From assembly GCA_028532985.1 (NCBI GenBank), contig JANCIK010000012.1, forward strand, positions 682,001-746,000: a DNA stretch of 64,000 bases, given 5' to 3'. The stretch's first letter is position 1. Each line of letters starts with the position of its first letter. Origin of the DNA: Stropharia rugosoannulata (taxonomy: Eukaryota; Basidiomycota; Agaricomycetes; Agaricales; Strophariaceae). Position numbers and translations under genes: made by a program. The notes below the pieces were generated by a model. The model was not told the origin of the DNA and did not search any database. It saw nothing but the letters and a program-made list of their open reading frames with translations. Positions 43,615 through 55,970 of the stretch are shown here, piece by piece.

Positions 43615-45048
43615 TACAGATACGGAATGGTTATTTAGAGGTATACACAATCTAAAGCAGTTGTAGTAATACGTTTGAGGTACTTTCCGAAGAATTGCCG
43701 TTAAATGTAGGACGTGCAATTGTGGTTATGATACTCGATCGAGAAATGTTGCACTCTGTATTAAGCGCCCAATTAAATATGTATAATAAGTACCAGCGAC
43801 TAAAGCTTTGAAGAGCATTTAATATTTGATGCGCATGGTTTCGCTGCCGCGGGGCATTACTAGGCATTACTCCGGATGAAAGCTAGGTTGGTTATTTACT
43901 ATCACATTCGTGACAATCACAAGCCAAGTCAACCTCTGCAACTATCTCTTCGCAATCTTTATGACGGAAGGAACGAGTCTATTGAAATTGCCTCGCGTGC
44001 TCATGGGTTCGATCCACTGCTGTCCGTATTAAACGTACTCGGCGATGATTACAACACATTGCACAAATATACTAGACCGTCTACAAATATACAACAGGCT
44101 GCAGGAAGTCTCTGCGTTGGTACAAGAGGCGACGGACCGCGTACAGTGCGCATATACCTAGTCTGGAGGCTCCAACAATGTCAAAATATATACGTAAAAT
44201 ATACGAGTATCAGGCAGTCGGCAGTCCTCAACATCGAGCGCTATGATTGCTGTCGATTTATAAGTGGTGTTCAAATATTGATATGAAAAGTTTCCATGGC
44301 AGAACTGATATATGCGGCCGAGCCCAGATTTTGTCTTGCAGACAGCTTTCACTCCTACCACCATCATCACTGCCATCCCTTGCCACTCCGGCTCTCAGCA
44401 CAGGTCTTTACTGCGTACGAAGGCCGCTATATGCTCTTCTAGCAAACGGACGTCCGGAATGGGAGTCGTCGCGTACGGAACCTCCGAAGCTAACAAGGAT
44501 CCGTCCAAGCCTAGGGCATAAACGGAGGCTCAGGCTCTAAAAGGCGCGGCTGCCGCTCTTCTAGTCTTTCTTTGATGGAATTTTGACCGGCTGATGGATA
44601 ATGGCGCCACTGAGCAAAATGGGCGAGATAGAAGTCCATCTGATTGGGTGTTAGTGGTTCTTACTGATGACACTTCATCTTGCAGGAATGGATGAGCCTG
44701 CATAAATGAAGGGGCATATCCGCTATGCATGAGTATGCATGACGACCTGCGCGCCCGGTCTGTGGGCATTTTTAAATAATCAAGCGATGGAGTATTAAGC
44801 ATGGGAAAAGCGCCCTACGGTAACCGCATAAGGAGAGCGTGTTTGTTTTCAGGCACGCTGGTGGGACAGAAAACGGCAGCTGTCGGTGGATCAAAACGTC
44901 GCCGTTTTCGTTCGTTCTCCCCTACACGAGGCAAAAAAGTGTGAGCTGAACACGAGGCGCGTCAGACCTCCGCCTGCATCTACGTTCTGGCTATCTTATC
45001 CTTTTCCTTCTTCTCCTCTATCTCTCCTCCTCTTGGCCTGCGCCCGGC
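43615..45048. other. Intergenic region
   Basis: Frames on both strands (43876-44286, 44158-44376, 44530-44802) lack support. A GGGTTCGATCC stretch near 44006 resembles a tRNA B-box but has no matching acceptor stem. CT-rich DNA (45000-45045) directly precedes the next start, as in a strong fungal promoter or leader. Confidence 0.45.
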
Positions 45049-48000
45049 ATGCCCGCCCCTCCTGGCTCTTCGTCGCATCAGTCGCGGGGGAACCCCAGCG
45101 CGTCACCTTCACCAACTGACGGCAATGAACCCTCCTCGCGGATGTCCAGAGACTCCGAAGGCTATCCATCGTGGCTGCCCAAGCGCCCGCCACCACCAGC
45201 GCCCGCTTCGACGTTTCAGTCGTCCATCATGTTGGGAGCGCAGGGCTCAACGTCACCGAGCCCAGTCGAGCCGACGCCATTTGTAGGCGGACGCAAGGCA
45301 ACGCCGCGGTCGGTTCGTATAGTCAATCTGCAGGAAAACACTGGCAACGGAATAGATCGGGAGGAGCGCACAGGGTACGACGGAACCGACCAAACGCAGG
45401 TTGGTGTCCATGCTCCCCCTAAGGTGTGGACGCGCGCGCCCACAGTTCCGCCAGCGGTCTTCAATGCCTCGGAACAGGACGAAATTCTTCCCATCCCACA
45501 ACCACGGTTCAGAGCCAAAAATCTGCATTTACAGCTACTCGACCATCCTAGCAAGCGGATGAAGCTCTATTATTACATTTGGCCCCTATTGGTTCTATAT
45601 CATATTCCATTGCAGACATTCTTTGATTTCAACGCAGTGTTCATAATACTCCAGTGGGTAGTTTTTTTTGTCATGACAAGAACATTTAACTTCAACATTC
45701 CCCCTGTCATCGACACTTTGTAGAGTTGCTAAATTCCCGAACCCACAGTCATCGGGCAAGAACTGGGCATTAGGGGCGGCGGCTTACATTGCCTCTTGGG
45801 CAACTTGGATTTTTGTGGTTTGCCTTATGTACGAGCTTGTTTATTCTTTCACGAGACGTTGGCGGCTGCGTACGTATTCCACGTTGTCGAGTATATTTAC
45901 AAAGACTAAATTAGCTCAACGATCCCCACACAGGCCGGCCCCTTATGCTTCCCATTTATCTATCTTCCTCATCCTTCAACTATGCCGCTATGACATCCTA
46001 CACCAACTTCAGCTTCCTGCAGCACATTCGTTTCTCAGCTTTTGTCCCAGATCAAGGCGACACAGGTGCTTCACCTTCGGATCCAAACCCCGACATCGAT
46101 CCTCTTCACAATGAAAATCAGGGTTCCTGGAAGCAAGGCATCGCCGAGACGTGTTTCTTCTACTCCCAGAACTTGCCCACTATCGCTCTTCTGCTTCCAC
46201 GGGCAGGCCTTAGCTTGGCTCTGCTACTCACTTTTTCGGGTGCAGCTCAGGTTCCTGTATTTTCGACATCAACTACATTTATGCAAAGAGACTCGACATT
46301 TTTCCGCCAGGACGGTTCGTTGACGGACTACGCACGCGGTGTTTTGATCGCTAACGCAGCCTGGACTGCATGGCGGATGTTGGTGCTCCTTGTTTCCTGG
46401 TGAGCCGAGCTTCTGATAATTAACATATGAGAATAAGGCTAATCACTTCTCAATTTAGGTTGGGTCTTTGGGTCTTTTCTAGTCAGCGACTGGGCGGCCT
46501 TTGCGGACCACGGCATGCATGGGAGGAGTCGGAACAGGAAAAGACGCGTTCGGTATACTCTGAAGCAGCCTCCGAATATGGCGCATACAGGGGCAGCTTC
46601 TTCCAGCCTGGAGGTGCTATGGAGTATAGTGGTGACGAATTGCCATGGAAATGGCGCGAAGAGACACGTATCCGCATTCAAGACGCGTTCGAATTCTGCA
46701 TTACCACACAGAGACACAGCACCAGCAGTGGCGCTGGCCTAAGGTGGTCGGGTGTCCCTGTACCTGGCTACGGGTACGCTCTCCCTAATCGGCGGTACAG
46801 GAACAGGCATAAACGCTGGAGCTCTGGAAAGGCCAAGGGTTCCGCGGCCGAAAAGGTACCTTTCCCGATAGAAGAGGAATTCGGTGGTTTGGAGCAGGTG
46901 TTTGCTGCTGTTGGTTTCGCTTCGCCCTCCCGTAGGAAGGTGATCAGCGAAGACCTGTTTGACGAACCAACGGGGAATGGGCAAACCAAGTACCCCGCAG
47001 TTGAGCCACTGCAGTTTGAACAGAATCAGCCGGTAGCATCCGCTAGCATGGTCACAGGCTTGGAGGTACCGCAAATGGCGAAACGGAACTCCAAGGACAA
47101 GATCCCCGGGTCTGTAAATTCACCATATCCGTTTTCAACACCGGGCACGGGTCATGTTTCATCCAAAGACTCCGTCCCATTCCCTGCAGCAGGTAGCGAA
47201 GAGAAGCGCAAAACAGGTAGTGCAAAGAGCAAAAGTAAGAGCTCGAAGGGAACTTCATCGGCCAGTTCATCAGGGTCGGAAGAGACTGGTTCCAGGTCTG
47301 GAGAAACAGGCGAAGAAGAGGACGACGACGAAGAGGATGATGATGATGATGATGATGACGACGAAGACGACGACGACGACGAGATTGATGATGATGATTT
47401 CCCGGACAGTGAGGACCCCTCGTCTGAGCTCGCTTCCGGTTCTATGTCTTCCTTGGGCCAACCGATTTCGCCTTCACGCGCCCTCCTAACAGGCAACCGC
47501 CGCCCTGTTGGTGCAGGCCATAACCGCAATATGTCTGGTGTTTCTTCCGCTCTATCCTCCGCGCAAGGCATTTCTGGAAGCTCCCATGTGCACAGTCAGA
47601 GCATAAGCTCGTCATACGGTGGTGCAGGAATTTCCGTTTTGTCTCATAGTACAGGTAACAGGGGATCCATTGACGTAGACCGCCCCGAAGGAAGGGGTCG
47701 GTCAAGCCTAAGCCAGAGCAGTAGTAGGGCGGGTGCCGGTATTTCCTCTACCATATCGACTATTCCAATGCCGCCACGCCACCCCAATCCGCAAGGACAA
47801 GGACGCGCCCGGAGCGCAACAACTTCATCGGGAGCTACCCCTTCGGCCGCATATACTCTGTCTACTTTGAGTACACAAGTCGCCCCTGTCGCTTTTCCAT
47901 CCGTCCAACCACGGAGTAGGGTACACAGTGGGCGGGGCATTGTAGTGGACCCCGCGGTCCTGTATGGTGAAAGCCACCTGGCCTCGGATGGTGACTTCCC

Positions 48001-49288
48001 GATAGACGACGATGGAGAAGGTGACAGGCTTGATGAAGAGGAGCAACATGACCGGGTTGGTCTCCTCGGGCTACCCGTAAGCCCACGGACGTCGATTCTT
48101 GGAGGGAGCCGCGTCTCGCTTGTCACCTCTTCTTCTTCTGGTGAGGCGCGGTCGCGCCATTCTTCAATGAATGCACGTTCCCGGTCACGAACGCACTCGG
48201 CGCATTCTATACGCGACCGCGCAAATTCTCTAGGTGCATCTATGCGCTCGCTCGTTCAAAACGCTGCAGGTTCTCTGAGCCAGCTTGAGCTTGTGATGCG
48301 AGGAGCAACAGGTCCTGCTGCCGGCCTTGGGGGCCTAGGTGTTGGGAGTCGGCCGCGCAGCCGTGTAAACTCCTCTATGGCACGCTTGGAGGAGGGCGTC
48401 GAGTACGCTCCGCCTGCGACCGAGATGACCCAGCGGAATCGTGACGTCAGCGGGAGTAGTAACAGTAGTAGCAGCAGCAGTGGGAGCTCAAGCCAAGCAG
48501 GAAGCGCTGAAGTTGCTGTGAATCACCTGGTCGCGCGCGTGCGGCATGCGGAGTCAGAGGCTGATGATTACTCGTCTTCAGCTGGGACACATTCAAGAAG
48601 TGGGAGTGAAAGCATGAGCGCGGAGAATTACACCTTTGGTCGTCCCATGCCGTTCTTGCGCCCCGGTCCGGAACAGCTGGCTGTGCAACCTAGATTGGAA
48701 GAAGAAGACGAGATTGTGTTGGAAGATCGCGATGCTCCCCGGTCTGAGCAAGGCTCAGAACGCAGCGTATCCATTCCCGTTCCGATTGTAATTAGGTCGA
48801 CGGAAGAAGGGCGACGACATGACGAACCGTTGTCGGAATCTTTCACTTCGGACTCTTTTTATTCGTTGACCCCCTCTCAGCGTACTACGACGCCCGTACA
48901 GGTTCACCCCCAAGACGGCGAAGACCATTCATCCCCTATACAGACACCGGAGCACTCACCAGAGCGAGAGCGCCAGGGCATATACATACCGTGGCGCAAC
49001 AATAACAACCTTATCATCCCTTCCTCAGAGCAATGGCGACGCCCTAATGCTTCCACGGATAGCGGAAGTCCTCCAGATATCAGCACAGCAGCTGGGAGCT
49101 TCGTCACTGCTCCTGCTACTGTACAAGGTGCCACAACGACAACGGAAAGCAGCGGGGGTCGTACAATTGCTGGCAGTTGGGAGACTGAACAGGCGGTGCG
49201 CCCAGTTGGCGTGCCACGTTCCGGAGGGATGGTAGAAAGGCCTGGCGATGACATGGGCCTTAATGCTGGAGCATGGCGGGTGGTGTAA
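45049..49288 (+). CDS. Large membrane protein with long disordered C-terminus
   Basis: Predicted 1348 residues in four exons: 45049-45653, 45724-45869, 45934-46399, 46459-49288. The N-terminal 170 residues are Pro/Ser-rich. Membrane segments follow: YYYIWPLLVLYHIPLQTFF with a second hydrophobic stretch, GAAAYIASWATWIFVVCLMY, NLPTIALLLPRAGLSLALLL, and GVLIANAAWTAWRMLVLLVS continuing to LGLWVFSS. After about residue 440 the protein is low in complexity: Ser-rich, with an acidic run of D/E residues at 47323-47400 and a second Ser-rich stretch (SGSSNSSSSSSGSSSQAG). A topology of about four or five helices with a cytosolic tail is likely. I do not recognise the family. Confidence 0.82.
47323..47400 (+). 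repeat. GAC/GAT/GAA triplet tract encoding an acidic run
   Basis: A GAY/GAR trinucleotide run encodes an uninterrupted acidic stretch inside the 45049-49288 gene. It opens a long Ser-rich frame on the other strand, which is a shadow. Confidence 0.8.
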
Positions 49289-50297
49289 GATGATGGGAAG
49301 GTTCAAGCTGGTTACCAGCTATGCTTTTGAATTTTCTACCCATCTACTCCACGTCATTCTCACCCCTCTTTGCCGCCATCCTTCCATGGTCTCCGATCTA
49401 TGTTCGACGGCCATCCCCGTCTCACCGGTATTTTCCCGCATTTGTGCCCCATTCATGATTCAGCTGAACTAACCTACCATTCCACCATTCCGCCATTGGA
49501 CTATGTATTTGATGTCTTCATTTTGATGACTTCGGACTGACGACTTTCCCCCATTTACATTACGTGCACAAGCGACATGTGTGCACGTTCATGAACTTCT
49601 TCATGTCCTTCCTCGCCATTATGACCTCTCTTTGGTTCAAACTTATGATTCCATTCATCTACCCACCGCCGCGACACCCCATCCACCACATTCTAGAGCA
49701 CCGTTATTCACACCTTCCAGGGTATTTTTTTTTTCACCTCACACCGCTGCTTCTTTCCAGGCTACATTATTCCTACCTATCCATCCTAAGAGTATTCTAT
49801 GGTTACCTTCTGTACTTGTTAAACTCCTCCTGCCGCATGGGTCACATCATTGTTCACTATAATTCCACACCGGCCATTTTCAACTAAATCTATCTTCAGG
49901 TTTACTATTACTATCACCCCGCTTATATTCATTCATCTACCCATTCCCCTACCTCCATAAACCTGCTATAACTACCCTATCAAACAGTAGTACACGGGAG
50001 GTCGCTTTCCGTTGCATCTATTTTCTGTTCTTGATTTATTGCAATTTAGCTTGACCAATGACGATTTATACACAATTTATCTGTTTGCACCTAAGTAATT
50101 TCCTGGCCCCGCTCAAGCTTCAAGATTCAAGATTCCACGGGTGTGTACAAGCGATGTAAATTATTATGACGGTCTTTACATAAGAATGGCAATGAATGCA
50201 AATATAAGGTACAAGAGCAATTCTAGAAAGTCAAACTGGATTTTACGATGCCCGAGACCCTTCCGTCAACCTTGACTAATTCATCAATTAGAAGATC
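49289..50297. other. Region between convergent genes
   Basis: Pyrimidine-rich, low in G, with CATT/CACC-rich runs that open several frames on the plus strand (49564-49887). None is supported. Presumably 3' untranslated and intergenic DNA. Confidence 0.5.
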
Positions 50298-51537
50298 CTA
50301 TTTTGACAGTTCAGCAAGCATAAACGGTGTAGATAGGCCGATGATAGATACCCAAAGTTTGTCCTCGATTTTATGGCCTTCCTCGTCGATTACGTAGTCG
50401 CTGGCCTCTTTCACTTGCATCTCTGAAACATATGCACCGCGAAGGTCGTTGTCGCTGTCTGGCTCGGCAACAGCTGCCCACATAAGCTGGCGGCTACCCT
50501 GCTCTGCGGTCCGTGCAATAACGAGTTCAATAAGCCAGGATATGAATGCAATCGGCCCTTTTATATTTCTGCGAAGTTCTGAAGTACAGAACCCGGGATT
50601 GACACAGTTGACTATCACCCTTTTCCCCGCAAGTCGCTCGCTTAATGCACGGGTTAAAAAAACATCAAACACTATTCAAACCGTTAGCTCACTGCATGAA
50701 TTACTTATTGCTGTCTGCCGCTCACATTTTGTATCGCGGTATCGATTCCGTCTAAATTGCGAAGTTAATGTGGTGGTTAGATAACCAATGATAATGGATG
50801 CTCACGCCTTGTAGTACTCTTCAGACTTCCCGAATCTGTGCAGGAAGTTTTCGCCGTTTAAGACATCATCTGTCTTAAACTGTGTATAATAATGAACGTC
50901 ACTTGAGACGATAGTTATCCGGGGGGTGGTGCGGTATCTTTCTGCAGTCTCCAGCATTCTCGGCAGAAGAAGCAACGCCAGCAGGCCAGTAGATAAATAG
51001 TTGACTTGGAAGCTATCAAAAAAAAGGTTAATACTTTCCTGCAAAGTAATTGGGCAGATTAATACTGACGATACTTCCCACCCATCTCCTGAGGCCTCGA
51101 GTCCTCCTCGTATGGGTGCTGCGATAGCTGCATTCTCGACAAGTATATCCAAACGACCGCCTTCCTTTTCGTAGCGGTCTGCAAACGCCTTCACTGAGTC
51201 GAACTTGCTCAGGTCTAGAATCCAGAGCTCTGTATTCTTATGACCCGTTTCGTGTTTAATCTCTACCAGCGACCATGGTCAACAATCAAAGACGAAAAGT
51301 GAAGATGATAAAAATTGTAAGCGTACTCTGAACAGCCGCTTCGCCTCGGGACTCATCCCTGCAAGCAATGATAATTTTCCCGGCATTCATTCTGGCGAAA
51401 TGCTTTGCAGCTTCGAGGCCTATACCTGTGTTGGCTCCCGTGACTATTACAGTCTTTCCTTCAAGGTCTTTTTCAATAACCGGGGGAACTCTCTCGGTGA
51501 GCTGATCCCAGAATAGCTGCCCAAAAGAGTATTTCAT
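50298..51537 (-). CDS. Short-chain dehydrogenase (retinol-dehydrogenase-like)
   Basis: NAD(P)-dependent oxidoreductase, 336 residues in five exons: 51327-51537, 51070-51262, 50806-51012, 50726-50751, 50298-50671. The start ATG at 51537 follows a TATA box by about 55 bases. The motifs are complete: KTVIVTGANTGIGLEAAKHF for cofactor binding, KIIIACRDESRGEAAV, LDILVENAAIAAP (the NNAG site as ENAA), FQVNYLSTGLLALLLLP, ITIVSSDVHY with the catalytic Ser, and RYRDTKCFDVF, the Y-x-x-x-K catalytic pair. VNCVNPGFCTSELRR follows. The C-terminal part has a hydrophobic stretch (IKGPIAFISWLIELV). It is unrelated in detail to the SDR at 34163. One exon is 26 nt. Confidence 0.9.
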
Positions 51538-52031
51538 GGTGACGATTTTAGAGTTATGAGGGTACAATGAATAAAGCCCATTGCCCGAGGCTTTTATAGG
51601 TCTGCTTGAAACTATTTTGAGTACTCAAGTACACGTACTGAAGTCGGCATTGGACTTTGTGAATGAAGTAAAAATAGACCCTCAATGATTGGCTTAGAGA
51701 CCGGCAGAGATGTTGCGTGTTCAATGCGGCGGCCCAATGTATGTCGGTCAGATTTGTCTCTATATATCAAACAACGTGGAAAGATTCCAGGGACATTTGA
51801 GGGACCCCATGCCCTCAAGCCCGCACGGCAAAGCATTTATTTAGACTTCTGAATTTGCTAACCATCTACAAACCGAATCAGCAGACGGAAAATGATATCT
51901 GGCCGGGCCAGACAAAGCCGCCTCTTCGATACATGGAATACATTATCATGATTCATGTCAGTGGCAAGAGTCGTCCGACGGTGAAAGCGTTGCAAAATTG
52001 TACGTTTTACCATGCTTCTATCTATTATGAC
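51538..52031. other. Intergenic region with TATA box
   Basis: Forward CTTTTATA at 51591-51598 is TATAAAAG on the minus strand, just upstream of the SDR gene. Nothing else seen. Confidence 0.5.
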
Positions 52032-53969
52032 TTATGAGGGATGCTCCTTGGCTTCCTGTAGCAGTTCATGTCTAGACATCTTGTCGGAAACGTAAGGTGG
52101 GCTATCTTGAGAGTCTTCGGAGTCGGCACTGAGCAGTCCTAGCTCCATTTCTGACTCTGCAGCGGATAGTGCGCGCAGAGGGAGACTTTTCGGGAGGGCG
52201 GGTTGTTCCTGCTCCTTCGTTAGCTGTGTGACGTCTGTTAGAGATGGGATAGATAACAGTGCAAGTATGCGTACAGCCACATAAATCGCCGAACTAATGA
52301 TAAGTAGAGTCCCAATGATCGAAAGTGCCGTGGGCACTGCTTTGAAGAATATACGTTCAAGTATTGTGGCAAAAATCACCTGATAGTAGTCAGCATTCAC
52401 GTTGTTAATGATAGCAATTGTTTAGACTACCTGAGTGTACACGGCCATTGTCCCCCTACCAGCCGTCTCCCTTTGTAATCCCATGGTCAAAAGAAGCTAA
52501 AAATTTCATCAGGAACAGTACTTATTATTCCAGAAAATGATCTACCTGTGCAAAAAATCCAAATACGCCTATCATAACTAGCAGGCCTAACCATTCAATG
52601 CGGCGGGGGACAATGAAGGGCGTTCTATTTATAATCATCCTGTTCTCTCTGCATTAATTGAATTATACGCGAAGGTGCAAACGCAAGCATACCCTGATCC
52701 CGAGACCACAACGCACAGCGCAGAAAACGAGGTCAAGGAGTGCAAAGGATGTGCTCGTTTACCAATAGCGCGAATGGAGGTATCTATTACGGTAATTAGT
52801 GATCTTGCTAATGTATTTGCTGACCCGCTACTCACAAGCACCCGTTGCTCCCACAACACCAATGAGGGCTACCCTGAACGTTTTATTAATAGGTAAGGTA
52901 CCTGCAAGAAAAATGAATAAAGAGCTAACTGACGCACCCTACAGCAATCAAGCGATCTCTGGGTGTGCCCTTCTCCGCACTATCTACTGGTGGAATACCT
53001 GAGTCGTCCAAAGGAAGATTAGGAACTCGCACGTCGCCGAAAAGGGCAGTAGGTCTAGCGATAAGCACCACGCCAATAAGACTTATAACTATGCCAGATG
53101 TGAGTGTTTGTAGGTTCAGCATAAAAAATGGGACGCACATCCTGCTAAAGCTTCTCGACGAGTAAATTTCTCCCCCAGGAATAGGGAACCCGTTACAGTG
53201 GTACACATAGGCGCGAGGAATGTAAGAACGGTAGCGTCGGACAGAGAGAGGTATTGTAACGAGTAATAGACACCAAATAACCCGAAGAACCTGTGTTTGA
53301 AATTGAAAAGCATAAATTATTAGCCCAGACGACGTAGACTGCACTGACCCAATAAACCCTCTAAAGGCCAATAATAGACGCACTCCTTTCGGTCCTACTA
53401 CAGGATCAGGCACTCCCGTCGATAGCCTTCAAAAATAAGCGTATATAGCTGAACATTTCATAATCGAACATACATATATGCCATTGAACAGGCATAGGTG
53501 ATTCCCTGTTATTCTGTTCAGGCCAATAGCCATATCGCATGAGGCGGACATAATGGACGTACCATGCGCACAACGATAAGCTATGCATGTAATTCAATCG
53601 CAGTTCGAGTAAAATTTTCGATCTCTGCCAACTCACCTGCAGCGTCGAGACTGGCGGATCGATGCCGTTCAATTTTTTCACAGCGACGTTCATAAGCGAG
53701 AAGAATGCCTGCGAGGAGGCCACGAGGAGCAGGCCCGTGTTGCTCTTCACAATTGCCCTTGAACGCGCCCATGCGGAATGTATCCGTCCCCGCCTCCGAC
53801 TCCAAGAAGCCCTATCCTCCCCATCCAACAGGTCGTGTGAGTCCAACTCCCCGTCCTCGCGGCCCCGGAGCATCGTTGGGACCGGGCGCGGTCCACTGGG
53901 CGTGTGTGGGATGGCAAAATCGGCATACTCTGGGGTCAGAGCTGTGTAGGGTGTCCTCGAGGAGAACAT
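52032..53969 (-). CDS. EamA/DMT-family transporter
   Basis: Integral membrane protein of the drug/metabolite transporter superfamily (SLC35-like). Joined exons give about 430-440 residues with ten predicted helices. Start: 53969. After a polar N-terminal region come NTGLLLVASSQAFFSLMNVA and a tiny 18-nt exon (53563-53580, LIVVRM). Next come LLLAFRGFIGFFGLFGVYYS, SLSDATVLTFLAPMCTTVTG, then SLFLGEKFTRREALAG, the characteristic end of the first EamA repeat. ISLIGVVLIARP starts the second half, which has ALIGVVGATGAYTSIRAIGK, then HSLTSFSALCVVVSG and PFIVPRRIEWLGLLVMIGVF, and ends VIFATILERIFFKAVPTALS, IIGTLLIISSAIYVAVRILA and an acidic cytosolic tail. All joins keep frame, though two donors (GTCAGT, GTGCGT) are weak. 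Substrate unknown. Confidence 0.87.
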
Positions 53970-54418
53970 GGTGGTGATGGCTATGGTGCTGGGAAGATAC
54001 AGATAGCGCCTTCCCTTGTAAACACCGAACAGAGAACATCACAGCTTTGTTTGTTAGAAGATTCTCTCGCTTCCTCGGCACCTCCAAGTTATCATTATGT
54101 CTGTGGGAATGAGCCATTTTTGGCCCGGTGCTCCGTTGCTAAGATTCTGAGAATGACGATGATTCGACGGCTTATGATAAGGATGACGAATGGACCAGCA
54201 CCAAGCGCAGTGCCTAGAAAACTGCCACATAATTATACGTAAATGCAAACATCACACGCTGTAGGACATTGTAAAGCTGCACGTTAATATCGAAAATTAA
54301 ATTACTGTCTCAAGAAGGACATACACTTTGGGGTTTGCCTAAATATAAAAACGTATGCATGCACACCATAACCACCAGTACCTTCGGACGTCGTATGCCT
54401 GGCATAATAATCGATCCT
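53970..54418. other. Intergenic region
   Basis: The 112-codon frame at 53904-54242 and its minus-strand shadow have no support. Nothing else seen. Confidence 0.5.
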
Positions 54419-55567
54419 TCACTGCGCTTCCTCTTCAACAAAATGCAGCACGTCAAAACCGGACCCATAAATCTCATCCCAATCAAACTCGCTCTGATGA
54501 TTCTCTTTTCCAAACGCAATCGTCAGTCGTTCAATCTCAGCCTGATCATGTACCACTCGACCAGCATGAGCACGGTCGCGCCCCTTGGCTCCCTGGCCCC
54601 AGATATGCGCTTCATCATGGGAAAGGAATGTCCCAATGTGCCGAAACGTGAGGCTGATACGCGCCCCGCCGTATGCCTGTTCTTCAGGTGACTTAGTGTG
54701 AAGAGGGCGGTTGTCGTGGTTGATTCCATGTAGCCACTGCGCATTTGTCATGGGGCCCATGACGAAAAGTGAGTTATGAGGCAGTGGGATGCGTTGGCTC
54801 GGTCTGGGAGGTCCGTGAGCAGGCATAGGTCCAGGTGACGGTGTCTCGTCGGATGGAGACGCCAACGCCTGAGGCTGCTTCTTCCTCCGCAGTGTCATCG
54901 TTCTTTGCGCACCAAATGACACGTTAACAATAGTAGACCCTCGCACGACGTCGAGAGTCTTGTCGGAGTGCTCGGATATGCAATCTTTCCCGCTGCGGTA
55001 GAGCTGTATAAGGACATGGTTTAATGGATGGCCAACAACCTGTAGCCGCTAGTCAGACACTGGGAAACGAATGTTTAGAATCCTGCCTACCGTCTCAACG
55101 TGGGCACGTATGCGCGCTACCGTAGCAGAGAATGGAGAGAGCGGGGGTGAACGGTCTGCTGGATGCCGATAAACAGGAAAACTGGGAGGGACCACGACCG
55201 TCGTTTGGTAGTGTTACTCTCGCAAAATCGACTTACCTCCCATCTTCCTCTACGACTCCCTCGATAGCCACGAGTCGGGGTACATCTCCGCCTTTTAAGA
55301 ATGCATATAGTCAGAAAACTCAACATAAATAGACGATAATGCACGGGTACCCCTATGGTACATAGCCCGCCACTTGACTTCACTTTGCAGATTTTCGAAC
55401 GCGGTATCAGCTAGTTCCTCTGGAAGCAGTTTAACCGCAAGGTACGAGTCGCCCGCACCAAGAACGTCACTAGCGCCCAGAATGGGCGTCGCGGCAGGCT
55501 TCCGGGGGGTTTTCTTTTGGGTGCTGTTTGCTGAGGACAGAGGTTGTTTAGACTGTTCCATAAGCAT
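54419..55567 (-). CDS. AlkB-like 2-oxoglutarate/Fe(II) dioxygenase
   Basis: Oxidative demethylase family, 327 residues in four exons (55351-55567, 55237-55291, 55091-55181, 54419-55039). The N-terminus is polar and basic (QKKTPRKPAATPILGASDVL). The nucleotide-recognition-lid region is followed by the double-stranded beta-helix core: LNHVLIQLYRSGKDCISEHS, with H-x-D (SEHSDKTLD) as the iron ligands, STIVNVSFGAQRTMTLRRKK, and LFVMGPMTNAQWLHGINHDN giving the distal His. GGARISLTFRHIG supplies the R-x-x-x-x-x-R 2-oxoglutarate site. It matches the ALKBH2/3-type arrangement. Between LRRKK and PHNSLF there is a 35-residue Pro/Ser insert, typical of fungal versions. Substrate (DNA, RNA or protein) cannot be told from the sequence. 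Confidence 0.9.
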
Positions 55568-55970
55568 TAGGAATATCGATGGCTTTCAAATAAAGTATTG
55601 CAGGAAAACGAAAGACCTCAGGCTCCAGGACCAGGTCAGGACGACGTCAGGAGTCATGTTCATCTTTACAGATGCCATTCGTGACCATTCGAGCCGACCG
55701 GCATCATCTCATTTAATTTTACATACCCTTTTGGACTCTGACCAGAAAGCATTCAAATATTCAACAGCAACGAGCCTGGGCCCTGCCCAACTTCTGCCCC
55801 CTCTTTTCCTTGAAGTTTATCTCTATTCTTTGCTATATCCCTTCACCGCTACATAGTAGAAAATTTGTATGGCAATGTTTGGGCAATGTAGCAAATAGCT
55901 CCCCCCTCCCCTGTACAGTCACGACAATCTTGGGGAATTGTTATGAATGAAAGGGAAGATTGCAGAAAGT
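55568..55970. other. Intergenic region
   Basis: Nothing recognisable; separates two minus-strand genes. Confidence 0.45.

Noticed and set aside
43990..44020. tRNA B-box-like GGGTTCGATCC
   Set aside because: No A-box or pairing acceptor stem at the expected distance.
47152..47571. Minus-strand Ser-rich frame
   Set aside because: Mirror of the acidic GAC/GAT tract in the large membrane-protein gene.
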